This document shows, piece by piece, positions 53,230 to 62,083 of a DNA stretch of 64,000 nt (within the stretch, counting starts at the first letter, position 1; every line of letters starts with the position of its first letter). The position numbers and the translations under genes were made by a program. Origin of the DNA: Chitinophaga sp. (lineage in GTDB: Bacteria; Bacteroidota; Bacteroidia; Chitinophagales; Chitinophagaceae); the NCBI RefSeq assembly GCF_019236475.1, contig NZ_JAFAIX010000005.1, forward strand, positions 1-64,000, read 5' to 3'. The notes beneath the pieces were generated by a model. That model did no database searches. It saw only the letters and a list, made by a program, of their open reading frames with translations, and was not told where the DNA came from.

Positions 53230-54408
53230 TTAGAGCGGCTTAACTTTCAGCAGACTGTCGAGCGACATCATCTGCGGAGCCACTACTGTTCCATCATGCA
53301 GGCGATCCAGACCCGTGTAAACGATACGTTGACCAGCTTTCACACCTTTATCCACGAAGTAGTAGTTACCGCTTTTGCCTGACACCGTAATAGGCACACC
53401 TGTTACTTTATTACTGTCGGCCACTAGGAACACCATTACTTTATCCTGGATCTCGAAAGTAGCTTCTGTTGGTACCAGTACTGCCTGTTCAAACTGTTCA
53501 GGGATCCTGATTTTACCAGTATTACCGCTACGCAATAGTCCAGATGCATTCGGGAAAGAAGCCCTGAAACTTACGGCGCCCATGGTTTTATCAAACTGGC
53601 CTTCCATTGTTTCAATTTTTCCTTTCTGTGGATAGATGGAATTATCCGCCAGTTGCAAGTCTACTTGTGGCAGATGTTTCACTTTATCGGCAATGGTAGC
53701 ACCTTCTGTATTGTTCTTGAATTTTAAGAAGTCGGGCTCACTCATAGAGAAGTAAGCATATACTTCAGAAACATCAGATAGAACTGTGAGTGGCTGTGGT
53801 TCCGCACGGCCTACAAGGGCGCCTGTTTTATATGGAATCCTGCCAATATAACCACTTACTGGAGCGGAAATGAGGGTATAACCAGTGTTAATACGGGCAT
53901 TACCTACCATTGCCTGCGCCTGTGCCACAGCGGCTTTGGCGGCAGCGTAGTTCGACTGTGCCGTTTTCAACTGCACATCAGATACTACATTATTTTTTAC
54001 CAATGGGGAGATGCGATCTACTTCCACCTGCGCTTTTTCCAAGTTAGCTTGGGCTGCCTGCAAAGTGGCACTGGCATTGCTAAGCTGTTCATTATACGGC
54101 CTGTCATTTATTTTAAATAACGGCTGACCAGCTTTTACATAAGCCCCTTCATCTACGAATATTTTCTCCAGAATGCCATCCACTTGCGCGCGGATTTCTA
54201 CGTTTACACGCCCTTCGATGGCGGCATTGTATTCCCGGTAAGTAGTAGCAGGTACATTGCTCAACTGAAGTACCGGTAGTGGTGCAGCGTGGTTCTCTGC
54301 GCCAGGAGTGGCCTGTGAAGTACCACAGCCATACATGGCAGAAAGAACTATTGCACTATAGAGTATGCCTGTCGGCAGGTTTGCAAAAATTGATTTCAAT
54401 GGTTTCAT
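53230..54408 (-). CDS. RND efflux periplasmic adaptor lipoprotein (392 aa)
   Basis: Membrane fusion protein of the AcrA/MexA type. The leader ends in SAMYGC, giving a lipid-attached Cys at about residue 28. Lipoyl halves are ...VEIRAQVDGILEKIFVDEGAYVKAGQPLFKI and YTLISAPVSGYIGRIPYKTGALV, flanking a coiled-coil hairpin (residues 115-165, NASATLQAAQANLEKAQVEVDRI). The beta-barrel and membrane-proximal domains follow. First gene of the pump operon, 115 bp before the permease start. Confidence 0.94.
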   Translation of the reverse strand: MKPLKSIFANLPTGILYSAIVLSAMYGCGTSQATPGAENHAAPLPVLQLSNVPATTYREYNAAIEGRVNVEIRAQVDGILEKIFVDEGAYVKAGQPLFKINDRPYNEQLSNASATLQAAQANLEKAQVEVDRISPLVKNNVVSDVQLKTAQSNYAAAKAAVAQAQAMVGNARINTGYTLISAPVSGYIGRIPYKTGALVGRAEPQPLTVLSDVSEVYAYFSMSEPDFLKFKNNTEGATIADKVKHLPQVDLQLADNSIYPQKGKIETMEGQFDKTMGAVSFRASFPNASGLLRSGNTGKIRIPEQFEQAVLVPTEATFEIQDKVMVFLVADSNKVTGVPITVSGKSGNYYFVDKGVKAGQRIVYTGLDRLHDGTVVAPQMMSLDSLLKVKPL

Positions 54409-54815
54409 ACGTTGTTGTTGTTTTTAGTGATACTGCATAGAATCCCCTGTGCGAAGACAATACAACTCATCTCGCTTCGCAGCAATAATTCAGTGACAGC
54501 ATTCGGGCGTGAGGATACAGGGCCATATTGTATGGCAGCGCGCTAAGTACTTGCATAACGATTACGGGCGGGTGTTATGCAGCCAAAGATGTTCACCTGG
54601 CACACGTATAACTATACAGCAATGTTATACGCACAAGTGCGACAATATGTAACTCCTGTAAAAAAATAATTAAAGCATTTCAGCAAATGTGCGGCTATTC
54701 GCTTACAATTTCCATGGCTTTCAATTTTAGAATGACGTACGGGCAGCGTCATTGATTAAATTCACGATGCAAAAATAGAAAATTCTATTTACGAAGGATT
54801 TAAATTATTGCGGGT
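54409..54815. other. intergenic region upstream of the efflux operon
   Basis: 407 bp without a gene, holding the likely promoter of the pump operon, though no TAnnTTTG match was seen on the minus strand. Small inverted repeats are CGCAC-AA-GTGCG (about 54630-54641), AATGACG-9 nt-CGTCATT (54731-54753) and AAATAGAA-AA-TTCTATTT (54773-54790). Any of them could be a regulator site; none is assigned. Confidence 0.4.
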
Positions 54816-55700
54816 TTAATTGTACTTTTCACGGCTTTCTCGTTGAAATACGGCCGGGGTCTGTCCGGTATGCTTCTTAAAAAACCGATTAAAATAAGCA
54901 TCATCTTCAAAACTTAAGTGCGATGCAATCTGCTTTACAGAGTGCTCTCCCCAATACAGCAGCCGTTTTGCCTCAAGTATACGCTTCTCATCTATAACAA
55001 ACTTCGCATTTCTACCCATCAGGGCCTTTACCGTATCATTCAGATGGCCTGGGGTGACATATAACATTTCGGCATAATCCGACACCTGCGATTTTTCATG
55101 ATAATGCTGATCCACCAGCACTTTAAATTGCCGCGCCATATTATATTGAGAGCTCTCTACACGTAACCATATATTATCACGGGTAACTGGCTCGGATATA
55201 CGACCGCAGGCAATTATAAAGGCATTGAGCAGGTTACGGAGAACCTCCTCCCGGCGGATGCGGTTACTCTCATACTCCCGCTCTATCAGCAAAGCATAAG
55301 AGAGTAACTCATCCAACTGGTCATTATTTAAGGGTATGACTCCGGAATTAAAAATACAACGCCAGCAACTTACCACTCCCTGTAATTCAGACACCAAGAA
55401 GTGATCTGTAAAATATATACTGATCATCTCACAATCATCTGCCATCTCATGCAGATGTACCTGGTCAGGCTCCAACAGCATAACGGCCGGCGCCTGCACC
55501 TCGTGCTGGCGGAAATCGACCGACTGATGAATACTCCCTTTCACTACAATATCAATACTATATCCTGTATGCCGATGCGGAATGGCAAAATCTTTCACCA
55601 TAGGCTCACTGCCTTTCATTCTCGTAATCAGGAACGGAAAACCGTCTGTGCAGTCTTCCAGTCGATATACAGGTATGGGTGATTTGCTTGCTACTTCCAT
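54816..55700 (-). CDS. AraC-family transcriptional regulator (294 aa)
   Basis: Start at the ATG at 55700; a TTG three codons earlier is in frame. The N-terminal cupin-like domain has FAIPHRHTGYSIDIVVKGSIHQSVDF and PAVMLLEPDQVHLHE. The C-terminal double HTH includes MLYVTPGHLNDTVKALMGRNAKFVIDEKRILEAKRLLYWGEHSVKQIASHLSFEDDAYFNRFFKKHTGQTPAVF. It lies 407 bp upstream of the RND pump operon on the same strand and is a plausible activator of it. It starts 25 bp after the mutS2 stop. Confidence 0.88.
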   Translation of the reverse strand: MEVASKSPIPVYRLEDCTDGFPFLITRMKGSEPMVKDFAIPHRHTGYSIDIVVKGSIHQSVDFRQHEVQAPAVMLLEPDQVHLHEMADDCEMISIYFTDHFLVSELQGVVSCWRCIFNSGVIPLNNDQLDELLSYALLIEREYESNRIRREEVLRNLLNAFIIACGRISEPVTRDNIWLRVESSQYNMARQFKVLVDQHYHEKSQVSDYAEMLYVTPGHLNDTVKALMGRNAKFVIDEKRILEAKRLLYWGEHSVKQIASHLSFEDDAYFNRFFKKHTGQTPAVFQRESREKYN

Positions 55701-55725
55701 CTGGGTCAATTTTAAACGTCAATTA

Positions 55726-57837
55726 CTATTCGTTTACTTTTTCCTGGACTACCACCAAGTCGCTGAGCTTCACATTGATAGGTACTTTTCCTAACTGTAC
55801 AATGGCCCGCTTGTCACGGATTTCAATCAGTTTACCTACCTGGCGATTGCTCATAATCTTCACCTGGTCGCCTATTTGGGCTGCGCCGCCCACTTCCTGG
55901 AATTTGTCGTTCACTTTTTTATCGAGCTTCTCATTTACTTGCTTTTCTCTGCGACGGAACAGCAGGATTTCTGCCTGCTTCATTACTTTCTCCCGCTCAT
56001 CGTTTTTCTCGGCACGTTTCCATTCTACAACGATTTGCTTGAGTTTACGCTCCATATCCTTCAGATATTGCAGGTCGTCTTCCTTAATCTTATTCTGCAA
56101 TTTCAAGAAAGTAATCTGCTGATGTTTGCGCTCTTTATCAGCCAGCTCTTCATATTCTTTCTTCAGGCGCTCATTCTCCTTCACGAGTTTCTGGAGATCT
56201 TTCTCCTTCGTTTCCACTTTCTGGAGATCTTGCTCTGCCTTGTTCAACAGCTTATCCAACTGGAAATGTCCTTCATCCACCAATTTCTTGGCACGGGCAA
56301 TCAGCGATGGATGCAGACCTATACGCTGGGCTATAGAGAAGGTATAGGAAGACCCAGGCTTACCGATCATCAGTTTGTACATCGGCAAAAGGGTTTGTTC
56401 ATCGAAGCCCATTGCCCCGTTGATAATCCCTTTCACCTTATTAGCCATGACTTTCAGGTTCAGATAGTGGGTGGTAACAATACCAAAGGCGTGTTTCTTC
56501 GCCAGTTCTTCCATAATCACCTCTGCAAAGGCTCCTCCCAAATTAGGGTCGGAACCACTTCCCAGCTCATCTATGAAGAATAAGGTCTTACCATTGGCAT
56601 TCTCCATGAAGTACTTCATATTTTTCAGATGAGAAGAGTAAGTACTCAGCTCAAACTCCAGGGACTGCGTATCCCCGATATGAATCATCAATTGTTTGAA
56701 AATGCCCAGTTGAGAGCTTGGGTGCACTGGCACCAGCAGGCCCGCCTGTAACATCAGTTGGATGAGACCTACTGTTTTCAAAGTCACCGTCTTACCACCT
56801 GCGTTCGGTCCACTGATCACTAGTATATGGTTATCCTTGTCCAGCGTAATGTTCACCGGGATAGTCGGCTTATTGTTCTTGCGGTTATATAATAACAGCA
56901 AAGGATGATATGCCTTTTCCAAGTGCACCTGCGCATGCGGTACAAGCATCGGGTAGTTTCCATCCATATCAAGGGCCAGTTTGGCTTTGGCACGGATAAA
57001 ATCGTATATGCCCAATACGTCGTGGTAGGTGTTGAGCAGACCACTATATTGACTAAGCTGACTGGTCAACTGACGCAGGATACGGTACACTTCCCGGCTT
57101 TCCTCTCTTTCAAGCGACTGAATATCATTGTTCAATTCGATGGTTTCATCCGGTTCCAGGAAGGTTGTCTTACCTGTATCAGATTCTCCATGAATGATAC
57201 CTTTCACCATACGCTTGTTTTCCGCGTAGATGGCCACTACCCTACGACCGTTCAGAAACGCTTCTTCCTGGTCTGCCAGGTAATTGAGCTTCTGCAATTT
57301 CTGCAGGATTCTCTCAAATACCTTACGTAGTTCCATCCGCTTACGATAAAGATTCATGCGGATTTTAGACAGTTCAGGACTGGCATTGTCCTTTACCTGA
57401 CCCACTTCATCCAGCACTTCATCAATTAAAGCGGTGATTTTCTTTTCATAATAAGTGTCTTTAATGACTTCATGCAAAGCAGGATACTGCTCTTTACGGT
57501 CGTCACCAAAGAAACGGGTGATGCTATGCATGCTTTCCGCTAGTTTGCGAAGCTGCATCGCCTGATCACCTGCTAAAACAGCACCCTGTATGGCTAATAG
57601 CCTCAGTTCAGTTTTAAGATTCAGGACAAAATCATTTGGAAAATGTTCCTGCAGGAGGGTTAGCTGTTTATATTCATGGGCCTGTTGGAGGGCCGTTCTT
57701 ACATAATCTATGTGGGTATGCAGACGGAGTTCTGCAGCCATTTGCTTACCAAGCTCCGTTTTACAGTGCTCGCCAAGAAGCTCCTGTACTTTATCAAATT
57801 CCAACTGCATCACCGCAGATTCAGGAAAATATTTCAA
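55726..57837 (-). CDS. mutS2: MutS2-family DNA-binding ATPase lacking the Smr domain (703 aa)
   Basis: Start probably TTG at 57837 (MKYFPESAVMQLEFDK); the first ATG is at 57810 and would cut into the conserved N-terminus. The core and clamp helices cover residues 1-280. Walker A is ISGPNAGGKTVTLKTVGLIQ near residue 340, the ABC signature region LSTYSSHLKNMKYF, Walker B FFIDELGSGSDPNLGGAFAE and switch His in VTTHYLNLK follow. A long coiled coil spans 525-625, then a KOW-like beta domain (GDQVKIMSNRQVGKLIEI). Classical MutS2 is about 780-800 aa and ends in a Smr nuclease domain, which is absent here. Possible role: branched-DNA or ribosome rescue. Confidence 0.9.
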   Translation of the reverse strand: MKYFPESAVMQLEFDKVQELLGEHCKTELGKQMAAELRLHTHIDYVRTALQQAHEYKQLTLLQEHFPNDFVLNLKTELRLLAIQGAVLAGDQAMQLRKLAESMHSITRFFGDDRKEQYPALHEVIKDTYYEKKITALIDEVLDEVGQVKDNASPELSKIRMNLYRKRMELRKVFERILQKLQKLNYLADQEEAFLNGRRVVAIYAENKRMVKGIIHGESDTGKTTFLEPDETIELNNDIQSLEREESREVYRILRQLTSQLSQYSGLLNTYHDVLGIYDFIRAKAKLALDMDGNYPMLVPHAQVHLEKAYHPLLLLYNRKNNKPTIPVNITLDKDNHILVISGPNAGGKTVTLKTVGLIQLMLQAGLLVPVHPSSQLGIFKQLMIHIGDTQSLEFELSTYSSHLKNMKYFMENANGKTLFFIDELGSGSDPNLGGAFAEVIMEELAKKHAFGIVTTHYLNLKVMANKVKGIINGAMGFDEQTLLPMYKLMIGKPGSSYTFSIAQRIGLHPSLIARAKKLVDEGHFQLDKLLNKAEQDLQKVETKEKDLQKLVKENERLKKEYEELADKERKHQQITFLKLQNKIKEDDLQYLKDMERKLKQIVVEWKRAEKNDEREKVMKQAEILLFRRREKQVNEKLDKKVNDKFQEVGGAAQIGDQVKIMSNRQVGKLIEIRDKRAIVQLGKVPINVKLSDLVVVQEKVNE

Positions 57838-58099
57838 TTTCTCTTCTGTGTTTAATAATAATCCTGGCCACCCACCGCACGTGCTGCTAAACGTTTGGTT
57901 ATGGCCGCTAATTTCATTTACAATTCTCTGTTTGCTAAGGTTAAAACGCTGCTGCTGGGCAAAAAAGAATGTTAAAGTTACTTAACTTGTTGCTCTGTTG
58001 TATCATTTTACACGTAAATAATATTTAGACGGTGTAAATTTTGGGAAGAATTCAGGTCTAACAACTAGTTGGGCTATACCAATGATAAAACTGATCCTT

Positions 58100-58747
58100 A
58101 TGCGAAAATACTCAATATTTATTTTCCTAATAACATTAGCGCTGTATGCTTGCGCCCAAAATAAAAAAGAAAAAGTTCCAAGAAATATGGATGTGAATAC
58201 GCACAACAGCAATTATCAGACGGCAACCTTCGGTGGTGGCTGCTTCTGGTGTACAGAAGCGCAATTCCAATACCTAGACGGAGTAGTAAAAGTAGAATCC
58301 GGATATTCCGGCGGCACCGTTCCCAATCCAACCTATGAAGAAGTTTGCGAAGGAAATACCGGCCATGCGGAAGTTATCCAGGTTACCTACGATACCACAA
58401 AAGTTAGCTATGATGAACTACTCCAGGCATTCTATACCGCCCACGACCCTACCCAACTCAATCGCCAGGGTAATGACGTTGGTACGCAATACCGTTCTGT
58501 AATTTTTTACCACAACGAACAGCAGAAAGAAAAAGCGGAATATTACAAAAAGAAACTGCAGGAATCCGGCGCTTATGAACATCCAATTGTGACAGAAATC
58601 GCTCCTTTTAAGACGTTTTATAAGGCGGAAGACTATCACCAGAACTATTATAATCAGAATCGTTCGCAACCTTACTGTCATTTTATCATCCAACCAAAAC
58701 TGGAAAAATTTAAGAAGGTTTTCAAGGACCATCTTAAAAAGCAATAA
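58100..58747 (+). CDS. msrA: peptide-methionine (S)-S-oxide reductase, lipoprotein form
   Basis: Repairs oxidised methionine (S-sulfoxide) using a catalytic Cys. Start at 58100 (an ATG at 58082 would add six residues). The leader with lipobox LYAC suggests a lipid-anchored envelope enzyme. The active-site motif GGGCFWC is at about residue 49, followed by EAQFQYLDGVVKVESGYSGG, GHAEVIQVTYDT, and HDPTQLNRQGNDVGTQYRSVIF. Only the MsrA domain is present; no MsrB fusion. A terminator overlaps the stop codon. Confidence 0.95.
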   Translation: MRKYSIFIFLITLALYACAQNKKEKVPRNMDVNTHNSNYQTATFGGGCFWCTEAQFQYLDGVVKVESGYSGGTVPNPTYEEVCEGNTGHAEVIQVTYDTTKVSYDELLQAFYTAHDPTQLNRQGNDVGTQYRSVIFYHNEQQKEKAEYYKKKLQESGAYEHPIVTEIAPFKTFYKAEDYHQNYYNQNRSQPYCHFIIQPKLEKFKKVFKDHLKKQ

Positions 58748-58775
58748 ACATTTCGGGAGTTAATCCCGAAATGTT
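58747..58775 (+). terminator. terminator of msrA
   Basis: AACATTTCGGGA, loop GTTAA, TCCCGAAATGTT, followed by TTG. 12-bp perfect stem beginning on the last base of the stop codon. Confidence 0.85.
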
Positions 58776-58825
58776 TTGTTATCTTCCGTCAGTTATAAAA
58801 ACTGATACTCCATTAAATTCCATTA

Positions 58826-59260
58826 ATGAGCACTGTACAAGACCTTGCCTCAACCTGCCCATATTGTGGCAGCCATGATGTCATTCGCACTGTACCTGAA
58901 CAAAATGCCTCCGATGTAATCATAGTGTGCATTCACTGCCACAGAGCTGTCCTGCCCGGTTCCCCCTCCCCCAGAACACAGGTCCAGGCCAAAAAGGCCA
59001 TTACCGACCAGGTAGTAGATCTCTGTCTGAATCATGGCCTCATCCATGGCGTTAGATTTTACTACACGGAAATGAATAAACTTGGCGGCCCCGAAGTCAA
59101 CCTCCTCCAGGCTAAACAGGATGTGGATACCCTCCTGGCCTCAAGAGGACTGACCCATGCCATCAAAAAACCGAGTAAAAATGGCTGTGTGGTCGTACTA
59201 ATCGTACTATTGCTCATTGTGGCCTCCGTCGTCTATTTCTTCCTCAGCCATCACGGTTAA
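58826..59260 (+). CDS. zinc-ribbon protein with C-terminal membrane anchor, unknown (144 aa)
   Basis: Not a recognised family. N-terminal zinc ribbon: CPYCGSHDV and CIHCHRAV form two C-x2-C knuckles (residues 11-38). The middle (residues 60-110: LCLNHGLIHGVRFYYTEM...VNLLQAKQDVDTLLASRG) resembles the L7/L12 C-terminal fold, where a gly-helix and LxxAKxxVE pattern occur; this is a weak inference. A single TM helix (VVVLIVLLLIVASVVYFFL) closes the protein. It would face the cytoplasm, tail-anchored. Stands alone between msrA and the Rrf2 operon. Confidence 0.7.
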   Translation: MSTVQDLASTCPYCGSHDVIRTVPEQNASDVIIVCIHCHRAVLPGSPSPRTQVQAKKAITDQVVDLCLNHGLIHGVRFYYTEMNKLGGPEVNLLQAKQDVDTLLASRGLTHAIKKPSKNGCVVVLIVLLLIVASVVYFFLSHHG

Positions 59261-59284
59261 TTTTTCTTTTAAAGGACTTTATTG

Positions 59285-59292
59285 TACCTTTG
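59285..59292 (+). promoter_or_regulatory. -7 box (TACCTTTG) of the Rrf2 operon
   Basis: Exact TAnnTTTG match 24 bp before the Rrf2 ATG, with a T-run 19 nt upstream in place of the -33 TTTG. The following TACTGTAACA could be the Rrf2 binding region. It supports the ATG at 59317 over the in-frame TTG at 59290. Confidence 0.6.
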
Positions 59293-59316
59293 TACTGTAA
59301 CAACATAAATTACAGA

Positions 59317-59727
59317 ATGAATAACGGCAGATTTCCCATCTCTTTACATATTCTGACCCTGATGGCCAGGGCAGAAGGGGAATTGCTGTCTTCAGAACAT
59401 ATCGCCGGCAGTATCAACATCAATCCTGTACTGGTGCGCAAGGAAATCAGTAACCTCCGTAATCATGGCCTGATTGAAAGTAAAGAAGGCAAGAACGGCG
59501 GCGCTACCCTCGCCAAACCAGCCGCTAATATCCTCCTGTCAGATATCTACCAGGCCGTTAAGCAGTCTTCCCTGCTTGGCAATAGCCGCAATACCCCCAA
59601 CCCCGACTGCGAGGTGGGCAAACAGATAAATCTACACCTGGATAACCTCTATAGCGAGGTTGAAGGCGCATTAATACGTAAATTACAACTTGTAACCCTG
59701 GCTGACTTCAGCCAACAGTTCGGTTAA
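59317..59727 (+). CDS. Rrf2-family transcriptional regulator (136 aa)
   Basis: Start at ATG 59317 (see promoter). The winged HTH is clear: FPISLHILTLMARAEGELLSSEHIAGSININPVLVRKEISNLRNHGLIESKEGKNGGATLAKPAANILLSDIYQAV. In place of the three-Cys cluster of IscR-type sensors there is a single Cys (NPDCEVG), so it belongs to the redox- or YwnA-like group. It leads an operon with DsbA-like and YgiD-like genes (gaps 53 and 5 bp) and likely represses it in response to thiol or quinone stress. Confidence 0.9.
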   Translation: MNNGRFPISLHILTLMARAEGELLSSEHIAGSININPVLVRKEISNLRNHGLIESKEGKNGGATLAKPAANILLSDIYQAVKQSSLLGNSRNTPNPDCEVGKQINLHLDNLYSEVEGALIRKLQLVTLADFSQQFG

Positions 59728-59780
59728 AATTTTTTCAACGAAACTGTAATATTAAAACTTACACTTCTAAATAACGATTT

Positions 59781-60425
59781 ATGAAATTGATTTATGTAAT
59801 GGACCCCTATTGTGGTTGGTGCTATGGCACCAGTGAACAGGTAGAGAAACTAGCGGCCCACTACGGCGATCAAATGCAATTGGAAGTATTGCCTGCCGGC
59901 ATGTGGGCAGGCGCCAACGCAAGACCGCAAAACAGCCATCTGGCTAGATATATTCAATCACACGACCTTCAAGTGGCCAGTAGAACAGGCGCCAAATTCA
60001 CAGACGCTTATTTCCGCACCCTCCAAGATGCTTCCCGTATCCTCGATAGCGAAATACCTTCCAGGGCCATCGTAACAGTCAACGAAAAATGGCCCCATCT
60101 GCTGCTGACATTCACACATGCCATCCAGCACGCCCGCTTTGTAGAAGCAAAAGATCTCAGCAATAATGATACTTATATTGCGATCGCTGAATCACTGGGA
60201 ATTCCCGCGGATCAGTTCCTACAATATTTTCACAGCGATGCAATGCGTCTCCAAACATTACGGACCTTTGAGAAAGCTGCGACCTACGCTCATAGCTACC
60301 CTTCCATCCTAATGGTGAAAGGGACCAAACTCATTCCCATTGAACAGGGATATGAAATAGCGGAAACCATTATTCGTAAAATCAATCAACGCTTCAATGA
60401 AGCTTACGATATCAATCTGAATTAA
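59781..60425 (+). CDS. DsbA-family thioredoxin-fold protein (214 aa)
   Basis: Thioredoxin fold with a helical insertion, of the FrnE/2-hydroxychromene-isomerase-like branch. The redox motif CGWC is at residues 11-14 in VMDPYCGWCYG, as in DsbA-like cytoplasmic proteins of Bacteroidota. HARFVEAKDLSNNDTYIAIAESLGI is the helical domain and YPSILMVKG holds the cis-Pro. No signal peptide, so cytoplasmic. In an operon between the Rrf2 regulator and the YgiD-like gene; probably a stress oxidoreductase. Confidence 0.88.
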   Translation: MKLIYVMDPYCGWCYGTSEQVEKLAAHYGDQMQLEVLPAGMWAGANARPQNSHLARYIQSHDLQVASRTGAKFTDAYFRTLQDASRILDSEIPSRAIVTVNEKWPHLLLTFTHAIQHARFVEAKDLSNNDTYIAIAESLGIPADQFLQYFHSDAMRLQTLRTFEKAATYAHSYPSILMVKGTKLIPIEQGYEIAETIIRKINQRFNEAYDINLN

Positions 60426-60430
60426 CGTTT

Positions 60431-61252
60431 ATGCAACTGAACGAACTTAAAAATATCAGCGACAACTTCCCAGGTACGGATCTAATGCCTGTCATGTTCA
60501 TCGGTCATGGAAATCCAATGAACGGGATCAGTGATAACGCGTTCACACGCGCGCTCGGCAATATGGGTAAATCGCTTCCACATAAACCAACGGCCATTCT
60601 CGTGATTTCAGCGCACTGGCTGACAAAAGGTACCCATGTGCTAGTGGCACCACAACCTAAAACCATTCACGATTTTGGTGGATTTCCACAGGCATTGTAC
60701 CAAGTGCAATACCCTGCCCCTGGCGCTCCTGAACTGGCAATAGAAACCGGAAAATTGATTACTAGTACCACTGTGGTGGAAGATGATCATTGGGGCCTGG
60801 ATCATGGCGCATGGACAGTATTGAAACATATGTACCCCGAAGCGGATATTCCTGTTTATCAGTTGAGCATCGACTATCTACAATCACCGGAATATCATTA
60901 TAAATTGTCGAGCGAATTAAAAGCGCTACGCAAAAAAGGGGTGCTGATTATGGGAAGTGGAAATATCGTCCATAACCTGTACCAGGTCGTTTTTTCTCAA
61001 CATGCCAAACCCTTCGACTGGGCCATCTCCTTTGATGAAACGGTAAAGAAAAAATTATCTGCCCATCAGTTTGAGGATCTGATAAAATATCACACACTAG
61101 GCCAGGAAGCGATGTTATCGATCCCTACGAATGACCATTATCTCCCTATGATATACACCTTAGGACTCATCGATCAAAAGGAAGATATCAAATTCACCTA
61201 CGAAGAAATTCAAAACGCCAGCATCAGCATGCGCTGCTTCCAAAGCGTCTGA
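60431..61252 (+). CDS. ygiD: YgiD-like extradiol ring-cleavage dioxygenase (273 aa)
   Basis: LigB-superfamily enzyme of the DODA/YgiD type (4,5-DOPA extradiol dioxygenase). Metal ligands: His in MFIGHGNPM, His in VISAHWL and His in LDHGAWTVLKHMYP; the C-terminal GSGNIVHNL adds the fourth conserved His. QLSIDY and HYKLSSELKALRKKGVLIMGSG are typical. The physiological substrate is uncertain; a catechol-like compound would fit an Rrf2-controlled stress operon. Last gene of the operon; its stop abuts that of the permease remnant. Confidence 0.9.
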   Translation: MQLNELKNISDNFPGTDLMPVMFIGHGNPMNGISDNAFTRALGNMGKSLPHKPTAILVISAHWLTKGTHVLVAPQPKTIHDFGGFPQALYQVQYPAPGAPELAIETGKLITSTTVVEDDHWGLDHGAWTVLKHMYPEADIPVYQLSIDYLQSPEYHYKLSSELKALRKKGVLIMGSGNIVHNLYQVVFSQHAKPFDWAISFDETVKKKLSAHQFEDLIKYHTLGQEAMLSIPTNDHYLPMIYTLGLIDQKEDIKFTYEEIQNASISMRCFQSV

Positions 61253-62083
61253 TTAATCCGGCGATCTAAGACTCTGTGCCGGATTCGCCAACGCGGATCG
61301 GATGGCATGATAACTCACCGTAAGCAATGCGATAATAGTCACCATTGCTGCGGTGAGTACAAATACACCAGGACCGGCATCAATGTGATAAGCAAACTGC
61401 ATTAACCACTTATCCATATACCACCAGGCCAGTGGAACAGCCACCAACACTGCTGCTACAAGCAGCTTTAGAAAGTCGAGCGACAGTAGTCTCACGATAC
61501 CCCAAACAGACGCTCCCAACACTTTCCTCACTCCTATCTCCTTCTTCCGCTGAGCAGCCGTAAATGCCAGCGGCGCTATCTTATGTTGCATGGAGTAAAT
61601 ATGAAAATCATTTACAACGCCAACGACTACACGCGAAACCTTCGTGCCTTTATTATCAATATTAAACTCCACCCGCTTACCAAGCGGATCTTTCCAGTTT
61701 AATTTCTTTACCAGCGTTTCATTGATCAACACACCATTATAGCGATCTCCTTCCCCTTGTACACTGAAATTACGCCCCTGCAAGACTTTCAGCTCCATTG
61801 TTTTCACAAAGTCCTCGTCTACAAAGAAGTTCTGCGCCATCATCGATGCACTCGGCATCTTGACATCCACCTCAAAATAAAATCCATTGGTACCGATATC
61901 ATTCCCGCCAATAGGATTGCTGGCTGCAGACACTCCTTGAATAAGACGATTTTGCAATAACTGCTGCTTCATCGCTGCAACATGATTACGACTCTCCACA
62001 GAAGGCAAATGGAAGGTTAACACCTGGTCCCTGTTAAAGCCCATATTCGCATGCATGACATAGTCCAGTTGCCGATAATGTGA
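61253..62083 (-). pseudogene. decayed MacB/FtsX-type ABC permease, 5' truncated with internal deletion
   Basis: Homology to large ABC-transporter permeases (about 780-800 aa) begins upstream of the first ATG (62056): RQLDYVMHANMGFNRDQVL is family sequence, but the frame is closed just before it by the stop codon of the helicase gene. The first 500 or so residues are missing. Inside, HKIAPL joins directly to AFTAAQRKKEIGVRKVLGAS near 61565, whereas family members have about 90 residues there including a TM helix. The C-terminal FtsX helices and NPAQSLRSPD end are intact. The ATG-to-stop frame (267 codons) is unlikely to be functional. Confidence 0.75.

Noticed and set aside
55876..56583. Long plus-strand open frame opposite mutS2 (235 codons)
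   Set aside because: Its Leu/Phe-rich product is the mirror of the Lys/Glu-rich coiled coil of MutS2; no family features and no independent promoter.
61253..62056. Reading the permease remnant as an intact 267-aa gene
   Set aside because: Family sequence continues upstream of the ATG to the helicase stop, and an internal segment including a TM helix is missing, so it is treated as a pseudogene.
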